Source: Streptomyces avermitilis MA-4680 = NBRC 14893
GTDB lineage: Bacteria > Actinomycetota > Actinomycetes > Streptomycetales > Streptomycetaceae
Assembly (NCBI RefSeq): GCF_000009765.2
Contig: NC_003155.5
Span: 5,456,001-5,520,000 of the forward strand
Length of the DNA stretch: 64,000 bases
Direction of reading: 5' to 3'
Shown here: piece after piece, positions 1 through 7,524 of the stretch
Layout: each line of letters begins with the position of its first letter
How positions within the stretch are numbered: position 1 is the first letter of the stretch
Notes under the pieces: model-generated
What the model saw: only the letters and a program-made list of their open reading frames with translations
Database searches by the model: none
What the model was told of the DNA's origin: nothing
Program-made: the position numbers and the translations under genes

Positions 1-401
1 CTCCTGGTGGCAGGAACTTCGGTCTTGCTGCGGCAGGTGGCGGCGCCGGTGTCCTTCTCCGGCCGGACCGTGTTCGTGGCGTGCTGGTGGGCCCGGTTGA
101 TCGTCGAGTCGACCGAGACCGTCCAGTCGACTCTGTGGATCGAGTCCGCCTGGGCGGTCAGCTGCGCCAGAACCGTGTCCCAGGTGCCGTCCGCTGCCCA
201 CCTGCGAGGGCGCTTCGACACCGTCTGCCATGGACCGAACGCTTCGCGGGGCAGATCTCTCCAGGGGATTGCGGTGCGGTACCGGTAGATGATCCCTTCG
301 ACGATGCGCCGGTGATCGGCGAACGGACACCCTGCCTTCCCCGTGTTGTGGGGAAGGCAGGGCACCAGGCGAGCCCACTGTTCGTCAGTCAGCAGGCGCA
401 T
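1..401 (-). CDS. IS5-family transposase, N-terminal part (cut by window edge)
   Basis: Reading leftward from the ATG at 401-399 gives an open frame of about 133 codons that runs off the window. It begins MRLLTDEQWARLVPCLP and contains IPWRDLP and VSVDSTINRAHQHA, the N-terminal helical region and first catalytic aspartate (D of DST) of IS5/IS4-type DDE transposases. The second and third catalytic residues lie outside the window, so I cannot tell whether the element is intact. The start codon is only 14 bases past the stop of the rRNA methyltransferase, so the IS end must abut or overlap that gene. Family assignment is by motif; the exact IS is not named. Confidence 0.85.
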   Translation of the reverse strand, partial: MRLLTDEQWARLVPCLPHNTGKAGCPFADHRRIVEGIIYRYRTAIPWRDLPREAFGPWQTVSKRPRRWAADGTWDTVLAQLTAQADSIHRVDWTVSVDSTINRAHQHATNTVRPEKDTGAATCRSKTEVPATR

Positions 402-415
402 GCGCCCGCTCGTGG

Positions 416-1267
416 TCACCGAGGCTGGTAGGCGGTGGCCAGCACGGAGACGGTGACCTGGTCGGACAGGAAGCCGTCATCGTCGAGGTCTGCACGGCTC
501 ACATGGCGGGCGCTCGGCGTCATCGCCACCAGGTCCAGGGCATCCTGCCTGGACAAGGTCGCGGGGTATTCCACCTCTTCGGTGACGGCGGCCTCGAAGA
601 AGGGGTCCAGCGCCTGGTGCAGGCGCTGTTCCTTGGCCGGGTCGATCGTGACCATCGCAGGCAGCCGGTCGCGCAGCTCGGCCAGGTGCCGTCCGGTGGG
701 ACGGACCACGATCAACCGGCCGGTCGGGCGCAGCACGCGGTGGAACTCGGCCGGGTTGCGCGGGGCGAACACGTCCAGCACGACATCGGCCACCCCGTCG
801 GCCAGCGGGAAGGGACGGAAGACGTCCCAGGCCACCGCGGCGCCTCGGTCGTGGGCACGGGCTGCCGAGCGCAGCGCGCGCACCGATGTGTCCAGACCCA
901 GACCACGGGCGCCGGGCAGCCGGTCGAGTACGCCGGCCAGGTAGTAGCCCGTGCCGCATCCCACGTCCACAATCGTGGCCTGCTCAGGCGCGGTATCGAT
1001 CGCCAGGCGGGCCCCGACGTTGCGGATGGGCGCGTAGGTGCCGGTGGACAGGAACCGGCTCCGGGCCTGGACCATGGCTGTGTCATCGCCGCTGGTGGCG
1101 CGTGTGCCCGTCAGCAGGCCGGCGTAGCCGTGGCGGGCGATGTCGAAGGTGTGGCCGACCGGACAGCGCAGTGCGCCGCGGAGGAGGTACAGATGGCGCG
1201 TGCGGCACGTCGGGCAACACAGCAGGTCGAGGGACAGTGCGAGGGCAGGGGGAAGCGACACGGGCAC
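416..1267 (-). CDS. 23S rRNA (guanine-N1)-methyltransferase, RlmA/TlrB type
   Basis: 283 aa. It probably methylates N1 of a guanine in helix 35 of 23S rRNA (G745 or G748), using SAM. The N-terminus carries the family's zinc finger (CCPTC about residues 17-21, then CPVGH about 35-39). A Rossmann methyltransferase domain follows, with VDVGCGTGYYLAG as SAM motif I near residue 100 and DVVLDVFAPRNPAEFHRVLRP as the motif IV region. The G748 enzymes (TlrB, MyrA) contribute to tylosin/mycinamicin resistance; the G745 enzymes are housekeeping. The sequence does not settle which, but the accessory setting beside an IS and a recombinase favours a resistance-type role. The start is GTG, preceded by AGGAG at 6 bases. 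The 3' end lies against the IS5 element, so the last residues may be altered. Confidence 0.85.
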   Translation of the reverse strand: MPVSLPPALALSLDLLCCPTCRTRHLYLLRGALRCPVGHTFDIARHGYAGLLTGTRATSGDDTAMVQARSRFLSTGTYAPIRNVGARLAIDTAPEQATIVDVGCGTGYYLAGVLDRLPGARGLGLDTSVRALRSAARAHDRGAAVAWDVFRPFPLADGVADVVLDVFAPRNPAEFHRVLRPTGRLIVVRPTGRHLAELRDRLPAMVTIDPAKEQRLHQALDPFFEAAVTEEVEYPATLSRQDALDLVAMTPSARHVSRADLDDDGFLSDQVTVSVLATAYQPR

Positions 1268-1387
1268 GAGGCACTCCTGGCAAGGGCGAAGGGAAGAGAC
1301 CGTGCCTGCACGCGCGCTCAGAGCGTCACTGCCTCAGGAAGGAACGAGCAGTGTCGGGAACGTGATTCACGCAGCAGGCACACCAAG

Positions 1388-1457
1388 GAGGGCGACGCCG
1401 TCCGGCATCGCCCTCAGCGCCTTCCTGTCACAGGAAGCAGCAGTGCGGGGTGCTCAT
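1388..1457 (-). promoter_or_regulatory. Possible leader peptide and attenuator upstream of the rRNA methyltransferase
   Basis: On the minus strand, 1457-1428 encodes a nine-residue ORF MSTPHCCFL followed by TGA. Its end overlaps a perfect 8-bp hairpin (arms 1421-1428 and 1430-1437). A second, 12-bp hairpin with one mismatch follows (arms 1388-1399 and 1404-1415), about 120 bases before the methyltransferase GTG. A short ORF plus alternative hairpins is the usual layout of attenuators in front of ribosome-methylation resistance genes. I see no convincing Shine-Dalgarno site for the leader ORF. The regulation is inferred. Confidence 0.35.
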
Positions 1458-1565
1458 GAATGCCACGTCATGAGTTTACGAGCATCGGCGAAGCCCCTGA
1501 CGCCCCCACGGAGTTGGGAGACACGACCGAGGCCGAAATCCCCGAAGGATGGGGACAAGAAGGGG

Positions 1566-1664
1566 ATGACCACGGACGAGTGGATCAAGATGCATCTTCG
1601 CCGTGCACCTGAGCGTGACGAGGAATGGGTGCGCCGTGCGCTCGTCTTGCAAGGGCGTGCGTGA
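1566..1664 (+). CDS. Small hypothetical ORF beside the recombinase
   Basis: A 32-codon ORF, MTTDEWIKMHLRRAP..., ends three bases before the convergent recombinase gene. The 'TDEW..' start and helical, charged composition resemble short proteins often found next to integrases in streptomycete mobile elements, but this is only an impression. An in-frame ATG at 1470 would give 64 codons. No good ribosome binding site is visible for either start. Its function is unknown and it may not be translated. Confidence 0.3.
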   Translation: MTTDEWIKMHLRRAPERDEEWVRRALVLQGRA

Positions 1665-1667
1665 TCG

Positions 1668-3101
1668 TCAGCGCCACACAGGCTCGATGAGGCTGGGGTC
1701 GAACCTTCGCCGGCCTTTGCCTGCTGGGTGGATGATCACGGCTGACAGTCTGTGCAGCACAATCTCCTGCTGCCGTTCGATCGGCAGACCGAAGAACTCG
1801 TCCAGAGTCAGGTTCGCAGCGTCGCCCTTGGCCTCGGACTGCTTCAGTTCCTTGTAGAACCGGGCGCGCTCCAACTTCAGTTCATCGCGCTGTCGCTCCT
1901 TTCCGGGAAGGAGCTGCAAGAGCGTGGTCACAGTGATCTGCTTCGACCGCTCGGCGTTCACTAGCTGGGTGATGTCGTCGTTGACCTGCTCCAATTCGGC
2001 ATTCCGTGACCACCGTTGGTCAATCGGAACGGTTGTGGCCGCTGCTCTCGCCCGCTGCTCTTCGAGTGCGAGTTCGGCTATCAGCCTGTCTACTGGTTCC
2101 CCGACGCGTCCCACCTTCCCGCAGCCGCCATTGACGACTGAGCACTGATAGGTGAACTTCGTCGCTTTGGAACCTGGCTGCCAACGTTGGTTGATCTGGC
2201 CTCGGATCTTCGTCTTGCACAGGCCGCAGCGCGCGATACCCGACAGCATGTACTTCCGGGCGAGCGACCTGCCGGGCTGCTTCTGCTTTCGCTCGGCAAC
2301 TGCGGCGCACACCGCTTCCCATTCTTCGAGCGTGTTGATCGCTTCCCACTCGCCCATGACGGGTCGGCCGTCCTCGTCGTTCAGGACCTCGCCGTGATAG
2401 GTCCGGTATCCGACCAGTCGTGGGCTCGTGAGGATGTGCTCGACGTGGTGGTGAGCCATCCGCTTGGTACCTGCGCGGGGGTTGCCCAGGCCCTGCTCCT
2501 GCCAGCGCGTACGGATCGTGCCGATGCGAACGCCGGCAAGGATTTCGCGCTGGGCCTCCCGGATGGCTGCGGCTGCTTTCGGGTCGACCTTGCTTCGGTC
2601 TTCCTTGAGCCATCCGTAGGGTGCCGGTCCGCCGCTGTCCTTGCCTTGCTGGGCCAACTCCAGATGCTTGCGCTTGATGCGGCGCGAGGCATCGTGCGAC
2701 GACTTGTTGGCGAAGGCGACCATGATGCGCGACATGGTGCGGCCGTCCGGCGTTCCGAGGTTGACGTCGTTGGTGACCGTCGCGAACTCCAGCCGTGGGC
2801 GCTCATCGAAGATCTCGATCAGCCGCTCGAGGTCTCGCGGCTGCCGCGCGAGCCTGTCTAGGTCGTACGCCACGATGCCGTCGATGAGGCCGGCGCCTAG
2901 GTCGCTCAGCATCAGTTCGAACTGCTCGCGTACGACGTGGCGCTTGTAGGCCGATACGTCGTTGTCCTCATAGACCTTCACGGCCTGCCAGGAACGGAGA
3001 TCTGCAAGTCGCTCGCAGTCTCGGTGCTGGCGGGCTACACCCAGCGCATCGCCCTCGTCGTCCCGCGAGATGCGGGTGTAGATCCCCACTCGGCGTGCCA
3101 C
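1668..3101 (-). CDS. Large serine recombinase / integrase
   Basis: 477 aa. The resolvase catalytic domain comes first: YTRISRDDEG holds the nucleophilic serine near residue 12, and VAYDLDRLARQPRDLERLIE is the conserved helix region. Then comes the recombinase domain (about 150-260, including PYGWLKED and GNPRAGTKRMA), a zinc ribbon (CGLCKTKI ... CSVVNGGCGKVGR, about 290-335) and a coiled-coil C-terminus rich in Glu/Arg. This is the layout of phage or ICE integrases that join attP and attB without homology. It is the last accessory gene before core chromosomal genes, with the gene pointing away from the core side, so one attachment site probably lies in 3102-3305. Length and domains look intact. 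Confidence 0.92.
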   Translation of the reverse strand: MARRVGIYTRISRDDEGDALGVARQHRDCERLADLRSWQAVKVYEDNDVSAYKRHVVREQFELMLSDLGAGLIDGIVAYDLDRLARQPRDLERLIEIFDERPRLEFATVTNDVNLGTPDGRTMSRIMVAFANKSSHDASRRIKRKHLELAQQGKDSGGPAPYGWLKEDRSKVDPKAAAAIREAQREILAGVRIGTIRTRWQEQGLGNPRAGTKRMAHHHVEHILTSPRLVGYRTYHGEVLNDEDGRPVMGEWEAINTLEEWEAVCAAVAERKQKQPGRSLARKYMLSGIARCGLCKTKIRGQINQRWQPGSKATKFTYQCSVVNGGCGKVGRVGEPVDRLIAELALEEQRARAAATTVPIDQRWSRNAELEQVNDDITQLVNAERSKQITVTTLLQLLPGKERQRDELKLERARFYKELKQSEAKGDAANLTLDEFFGLPIERQQEIVLHRLSAVIIHPAGKGRRRFDPSLIEPVWR

Positions 3102-3305
3102 GTCCAGGCCTCCCCAGCCTCAAGAGCGGGGATCAGACTACTACTGTCATCAAGTCAAGTCGGCCTAGAGTGTCGAGCCGCCCGTGATCAGAGCCCCGGG
3201 CAGGTTCTCGACGCCTGAGGCGGCAAGCGAGAAGAGGGGCTCCCGGCGTCGCGCCGGGAGCCCCTCTCTCGTACCTGGTAGCTCGTACGTAGTAGCTCGG
3301 ACGTA
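3102..3305. other. Intergenic zone, likely recombinase attachment-site junction
   Basis: This 204-bp stretch lies between the serine recombinase start and the 3' end of the Yip1-like gene, and holds the terminator described separately. I see no gene. As the integrase sits at its edge, it is the most probable place for an attL/attR core, but without the second junction I cannot define the crossover dinucleotide. Confidence 0.4.
3234..3266 (-). terminator. Strong hairpin terminator after the Yip1-like gene
   Basis: Perfect 14-bp inverted repeat, GAGGGGCTCCCGGC (3234-3247) against 3253-3266, with a 5-base loop. It lies 40 bases downstream of the minus-strand stop at 3306. It has no long U-tract, as is usual for Streptomyces terminators. 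Confidence 0.85.
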
Positions 3306-4238
3306 CTAGAACGTGCCGAGCTTGATGATCGACAGGATCGCGATCAGCTGGATCGCCGACGCGCCGAGCGCCTTCGGCCACGGGAGGTCGTGGGAGCGGC
3401 TGACCATCAGCGTCAGCAGGGCGCCCGCCGCCACCCATGTCGCCCAGCCCAGGATCTGGACGAACGACGCGTCGCCGCCGAAGAACATCGCGACGACCAG
3501 GCGCGGGGCGTCCGTGAGCGACATGATCAGCATGGAGAGGCCGACCGTGGGCTGCCAGGCGCCGTCGCCGCCGAGCTGGCGGGCGAGGGTGTGGGTCACC
3601 ACGCCCAGGATGAAGGTGCTCAGCACCATGGCCACGGCCGTGATCAGGACGATCGGCACCGCGTTCGAGAGCGTCGCGTTGATCGCGTCCGCGCGGGCCC
3701 CGTCGAAGCCGAAGACGGCGAGCAGGCCGTAGAGGAACGTCACGATGAGCGCCGGGCCCCACATCGTGTAGTCCCGCATCTGGAGGAAGGTCTGGTTGGG
3801 CGCGAGCACGATGCCGCGCAGCAGGTCCTTCCAGTGCAGACGGGGTCCGACGGGCGGGGCGGAGGCCTGTCCGGCGCGGTAGGTCTCGCCCTGGCCGTAC
3901 GGGTCCTCGCCGACCGTGAACGCCTGGGTGTGCCCCGGACTGTTCGCCGCGTACGGATCGGGGCTCTGCGGGTGCCCCTGGCCGTAGCCCTGCTGTCCGC
4001 CGCCGTCGCCGAAGTACTCCGGCTCGCCGTGCCCGCCGCCGCCCGGCTGCGGCCAGCCCTGCTGGCCGCCGTACGGCTGTGCACCGCCGTACTGCTGCTG
4101 CGGCGGCGCGGCGGGGTAGCCGTACGACGGGCCCTGCGGGGCCTGCTGTCCGTACGGCTGCTGCTGCGGGTGTTGTTGCGGTCGCCCTTGCGGGGCCCGG
4201 TTGTCCCGGTCGCCGCGTCCGATCCTGAATCCAGCCAC
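3306..4238 (-). CDS. Yip1-family integral membrane protein
   Basis: 310 aa from the GTG at 4238 (product begins MAGFRIGRGDRDN); the open frame extends to 4319 but this start fits the family better. The first ~150 residues are Gln/Pro/Gly/Tyr-rich and disordered (runs such as QQPYGQQAPQ). A Yip1-like domain follows: 'LHWKDLLRGIVLAPNQTFLQMRDYT' leads into five hydrophobic helices ending GALLTLMVSRSHDLPWPKALGASAIQLIAI. Members of this family are common single genes in Streptomyces with no assigned reaction. It is transcribed alone, with a strong terminator behind it. Confidence 0.8.
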   Translation of the reverse strand: MAGFRIGRGDRDNRAPQGRPQQHPQQQPYGQQAPQGPSYGYPAAPPQQQYGGAQPYGGQQGWPQPGGGGHGEPEYFGDGGGQQGYGQGHPQSPDPYAANSPGHTQAFTVGEDPYGQGETYRAGQASAPPVGPRLHWKDLLRGIVLAPNQTFLQMRDYTMWGPALIVTFLYGLLAVFGFDGARADAINATLSNAVPIVLITAVAMVLSTFILGVVTHTLARQLGGDGAWQPTVGLSMLIMSLTDAPRLVVAMFFGGDASFVQILGWATWVAAGALLTLMVSRSHDLPWPKALGASAIQLIAILSIIKLGTF

Positions 4239-4392
4239 GTAATCGAACGTACCTGGTCCCGAAGAGTCACGTGCCGGGCCCGGGGCAACGGGCCCGGCTT
4301 TGCTGCCGACCTGTGACATCCCCTAAGGGGACGGCGGGCCCGGATTCAGTGACTGCTCAGGGTCGCGCCGTACCCATTAATCGCACAGGTGT

Positions 4393-4779
4393 TCAGAAGG
4401 GAACGGCTTTCAGCTCGCACCAGACGTATTTGCCCGCCGTGCCGTTGACCTGGAACCAGCCCCAGTCGTCGGCGTACGCGTCGACGAGGTGCAGGCCGCG
4501 GCCCGTTTCACCGTGCGGCTGGGTGGTCGTCGGGGGCGTGGGGTCCGTGTCCCACGCGCCGAGGCGGAACGAGGGGCCCGACTGTCTGAGCTTGAGCGCG
4601 GCGGGGCCGTCCGTGTGGCGGATGGCGTTGCCCAGGAGCTCGGAGGCCAGGAGTTCGGCCGGTTCGATGAGGGCGGGGAGGTGGTGGACGGTGAGGATGT
4701 CGCGGAGCGCGCGGCGGCAGATGCCTACGGCTCGGGGGTCGTGGGGGATGTAGAGGGTGTACTCCCAGGGGGCGGGCAT
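4393..4779 (-). CDS. RsbW-like ATP-binding (HATPase_c) regulatory protein
   Basis: 128 aa from the ATG at 4779 (MPAPWEYTLYIPHDPRAVG), preceded by GGGAGAC. The HATPase fold shows the N box (ASELLGNAIRHTDGPAAL, about residues 47-64) and a G1/G2-like region (WDTDPTPP ... GETGRGLHLVDAYADDWGW). The family acts as anti-sigma-factor-like serine kinases or protein-binding ATPases. In Streptomyces many sit beside WhiJ-like HTH and DUF397 genes, as here, where the HTH gene is divergent. The partner is unknown. The longer open frame to 4908 is Arg/His-rich and unlikely to be translated. Confidence 0.85.
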   Translation of the reverse strand: MPAPWEYTLYIPHDPRAVGICRRALRDILTVHHLPALIEPAELLASELLGNAIRHTDGPAALKLRQSGPSFRLGAWDTDPTPPTTTQPHGETGRGLHLVDAYADDWGWFQVNGTAGKYVWCELKAVPF

Positions 4780-4916
4780 ACGGGTCTCCCGGTGGGGGCG
4801 TGAGGGGTGGGCGGCCTGCGGGCGGTGGCTGTGTCGCGACCGTCGTGGCGTGACGGGGCGGTGCGCTTCCGGGTCCCCGGAGGTTTCGCAGTGTGTGCGT
4901 CGCGTCACTTACAGTA

Positions 4917-4934
4917 GGGGTGATGTTTCACCCC
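4917..4934. promoter_or_regulatory. Palindrome between divergent HATPase and HTH genes
   Basis: GGGGTGA-TGTT-TCACCCC is a perfect 7-bp inverted repeat in the divergent promoter region, about 55 bases before the HTH start. Its size and position fit an operator, perhaps for the adjacent HTH protein. The assignment is inferred. Confidence 0.45.
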
Positions 4935-4988
4935 GGTCAAGCTGAACTGGGATACTCGTGCTCCCAACTACTGGGAAGGAAGGGCGAT

Positions 4989-5831
4989 ATGCCGGCACGG
5001 AGCATCGTCACCGCGCGCCAGCAACGGCTTGGCGCGGAGCTGCGAAAGCTCCGGGAGCGGGCGGGGCTGACCGCCAGGGAGGCCGCCCAGGCGGCGGGCA
5101 TTGCCGAGAGCAAGATCTCCATGACGGAGGCGGGGCGCGTCGGGGTGAGCGAGGAGCGGGTGCGGTACCTCGCGAGCCAGTACGCGTGTGACGACACCGA
5201 GTACGTCGATGCTCTGGTAGCCATGGCGAACGAGCGTGTACGCGGGTGGTGGGCCGAGTGCCGCGGTCAACTTCCGCCGAGCTTCCTCGATTTGGCCGAA
5301 CTGGAGCATCACGCAGCGCGCTTGAGGTCGTTCGAGAGCGTGCACATCCCGGGGCTGTTGCAAACCGAGGAGCAGGTACGGGCGATGTACGCCGCGTCCG
5401 TCTCGGGGTTCTCCGAGGAGCAGGTGGACGCACGAACCGAGTTCCGGCTGCGTCGGCAAGGGGTGCTGGACAAGGTCCGCTATGAAGTGGTCATCCATGA
5501 GGCGGCGTTGCGCGTCAGGGTCGCCGATCGCAAGGTTGCCCGCAGACAGCTGTTGCACATCGTGGAGCAGTCCGAGCGCGCGCAAGTCACGCTCAGGGTC
5601 GTGCCGTTCGACTTGGACGGCTTCACCAGGATCGGTAACGCGATGCTCATCGCGGGTGGTCCTGTGGAGCAGTTGGACACCGTCCTTCTCGACAGCGCGC
5701 ACGGAGGGACATTCCTGGATGCGGAGGCGCAGCTCAGCCGGTACCGGAGGGTCATCGACGACGTGGAGCGGGCCGCTCTGGGAGTCGTAGAGTCGAGGGA
5801 CTTCGTACACCGGCTGGCTCAGCACACCTGA
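4989..5831 (+). CDS. WhiJ-like XRE-family HTH regulator (HTH plus DUF5753)
   Basis: 280 aa from the ATG at 4989, with GGAAGGAAGG just upstream; upstream in-frame starts lie within the promoter region. An N-terminal XRE helix-turn-helix (about 10-65: LGAELRKLRERAGLTAREAAQAAGI..SKISMTEAGR) precedes a ~180-residue sensor domain (ELEHHAARLRSFESVHIPGLLQTEEQVRAM..., LRVVPFD.DG) typical of DUF5753. It is followed after 11 bases by a DUF397 gene and faces a HATPase gene, the usual three-gene regulatory module of Streptomyces that in studied cases influences development or antibiotic production. The target here is unknown. Confidence 0.9.
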   Translation: MPARSIVTARQQRLGAELRKLRERAGLTAREAAQAAGIAESKISMTEAGRVGVSEERVRYLASQYACDDTEYVDALVAMANERVRGWWAECRGQLPPSFLDLAELEHHAARLRSFESVHIPGLLQTEEQVRAMYAASVSGFSEEQVDARTEFRLRRQGVLDKVRYEVVIHEAALRVRVADRKVARRQLLHIVEQSERAQVTLRVVPFDLDGFTRIGNAMLIAGGPVEQLDTVLLDSAHGGTFLDAEAQLSRYRRVIDDVERAALGVVESRDFVHRLAQHT

Positions 5832-5842
5832 AAGGCCCTCAC

Positions 5843-6028
5843 ATGGCGGCGGTAAGCGTGTGGCAGAAGTCGTCGTTCTCCAGCGACGAGGACGCGCCCA
5901 ACTGCCTTGAGGTCGCCGCCACCCAAGGAGCCCTGCGGCTCCGCGAAAGCGAAGAGCCCGGCACGGTGGTGACCACCACCGCGACCGGGCTCGCCGCCCT
6001 CATACGTCACATACGCTCGCGTCGCTGA
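5843..6028 (+). CDS. DUF397 small protein
   Basis: 61 aa. The pattern W.KSSFS..ED.APNCLEVA near the N-terminus and LRESEEPGTVVTTT..GLAALI at the C-terminus are DUF397 hallmarks. It is co-transcribed with the upstream HTH gene (11-base gap). DUF397 proteins are thought to work as partners or antagonists of the neighbouring WhiJ-like regulators. There is no signal peptide or membrane segment. Confidence 0.92.
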   Translation: MAAVSVWQKSSFSSDEDAPNCLEVAATQGALRLRESEEPGTVVTTTATGLAALIRHIRSRR

Positions 6029-6068
6029 TCCTGTCGTGTCGGGCGTTTCCAGGAGCTGACGGGAACGG

Positions 6069-7505
6069 TCAAGAGGACTGCACGGAGGACCAGTTGGTGT
6101 AGTGCTCCTTGGGGAGCCCCACCGCGTTGCCCATGACGCTGTACGAGTTCCTCAGGGACGGGCCGGTCGTGGTTCCCTTGAACACCCAGATGCCGCCGGT
6201 GGAGTTGTCCTCGCCGGGTGCGCCGACCACCAGGTCGGGTTTGCCGTCCTTGGTGAGATCGGTGAGGCGGACGGTCGAGCCGAAGGTGTCGCCCCTCTCG
6301 GCGGTGCCCGGTACGGCGGTGGAGTTCTGGGTGATCGTGGTGGAGCCGGCGCCTGTGGGGCCACCCGCCCGACCCGGGACGAGAATCACGGACCCGGCAC
6401 TACGGGCCGAGCCGAGGCGCTCACCGGGCACGCCCACCGCGATGTCGCCATAGCCGTCGCCGTTGACGTCCGCGACGCTCACGTCGGCGCCGAAGGAGTC
6501 GTAGGACTCGGCGGAACCCGGCACGCCCGGAGTGTCCTGGTGGATCAGGATCGGCTCGGCGGTGGCGTCGATGCCGTGTGCCCCGCCCGGCCAGATCGCG
6601 ATCTGGCCGCCCTTGTGGCCGGTGCCCTCCTGTGGAGTCCCGTCGATGACCGTGTCACCGGGGTCGCCGACGACCAGGTCGCCGTAGCCGTCGCCGTTGA
6701 CGTCACCCAAGGCCACGTTGTCACCGTCGGTGGAGAGCGGGGAGGCGGACGAGGCCGGGGGGTTGACGTACACGCCCCCGGAAGGGTGGTCGGACAGGCC
6801 CACGCTGATGTCGACGGACTCGGGGCGTCCGTTGCCGTCGAGGTCGCCCAGGGCCGCGTCGTCGAGCGACGGGGTGGCCGTTCTCAGGCTGGTGCGGGCC
6901 GGCTTGCCGGCCCGGGTGAACGGGCCGGTCAGGCGCAGACCGGCGCACCAGCCCGCCACGGAGACCTCGGCGGCGCCCGGCGCGGCCTTCGGATTGACCG
7001 CCGCTACTCCGGTGCCGTACGAGCAGCCCTTGGTGTCGCCGTCCGAGAAGGGGCTCGGGGCCGGCAGGACGGCGCTGCCCTTCAGGCCCTGCGCGCCGCC
7101 CCACAGCACGGTGACGCTGCCCCGGGTCTTCGCACCGGTCACGTCCTCGTAGGGCGCTCCGACGAGCAGGTCGGCGTAACCGTCGGCATCCAGGTCGGCG
7201 GAGGCCACGGAGGAGCCGAAGCCGTCGCCCGCCTCGGCCGCGCCCTCGACTCCCGTGGCGTTCTGCGAGATCAGCAGCTTCTTGGTTGTGCCGGGGCCGG
7301 ACGCCGAGCCGTAGAGGACGACGACGGCGCCCGCCGACTCCTTGCCCGAGACGGTGGCATCGGGGGCGCCGACGACGAGGTCGCGGTACCCGTCCCCGTT
7401 GAAGTCGTCCGCGTACGTCGCGGGGGCCGCCGAGGCCGGGGTCGGCAGGGACAGTGGGGTTAAGGCCGTGGTCAGGAGGGCCGCGAGTGCCGTTGTGCTG
7501 CGCAT
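6069..7505 (-). CDS. Exported FG-GAP repeat protein 1
   Basis: 478 aa. A Sec signal peptide (hydrophobic LAALLTTALTPLSLP, cleavage near ASA-AP at about residue 26) is followed by an integrin-alpha-like propeller. Repeats carry the Ca-binding loop D.NGDGY.DLVVG.P (for example DDFNGDGYRDLVVGAPD, DLDADGYADLLVGAPYE, DVNGDGYGDIAVGVPGE) alternating with FGS.V.. strands. The predicted role is extracellular or surface-attached Ca-dependent binding; the ligand is unknown. It is the last of seven tandem paralogues and starts 19 bases after the stop of the next one upstream, so those two are probably one transcript. Confidence 0.9.
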   Translation of the reverse strand: MRSTTALAALLTTALTPLSLPTPASAAPATYADDFNGDGYRDLVVGAPDATVSGKESAGAVVVLYGSASGPGTTKKLLISQNATGVEGAAEAGDGFGSSVASADLDADGYADLLVGAPYEDVTGAKTRGSVTVLWGGAQGLKGSAVLPAPSPFSDGDTKGCSYGTGVAAVNPKAAPGAAEVSVAGWCAGLRLTGPFTRAGKPARTSLRTATPSLDDAALGDLDGNGRPESVDISVGLSDHPSGGVYVNPPASSASPLSTDGDNVALGDVNGDGYGDLVVGDPGDTVIDGTPQEGTGHKGGQIAIWPGGAHGIDATAEPILIHQDTPGVPGSAESYDSFGADVSVADVNGDGYGDIAVGVPGERLGSARSAGSVILVPGRAGGPTGAGSTTITQNSTAVPGTAERGDTFGSTVRLTDLTKDGKPDLVVGAPGEDNSTGGIWVFKGTTTGPSLRNSYSVMGNAVGLPKEHYTNWSSVQSS

Positions 7506-7524
7506 GCGTGTGGGGTCCTTTGGG

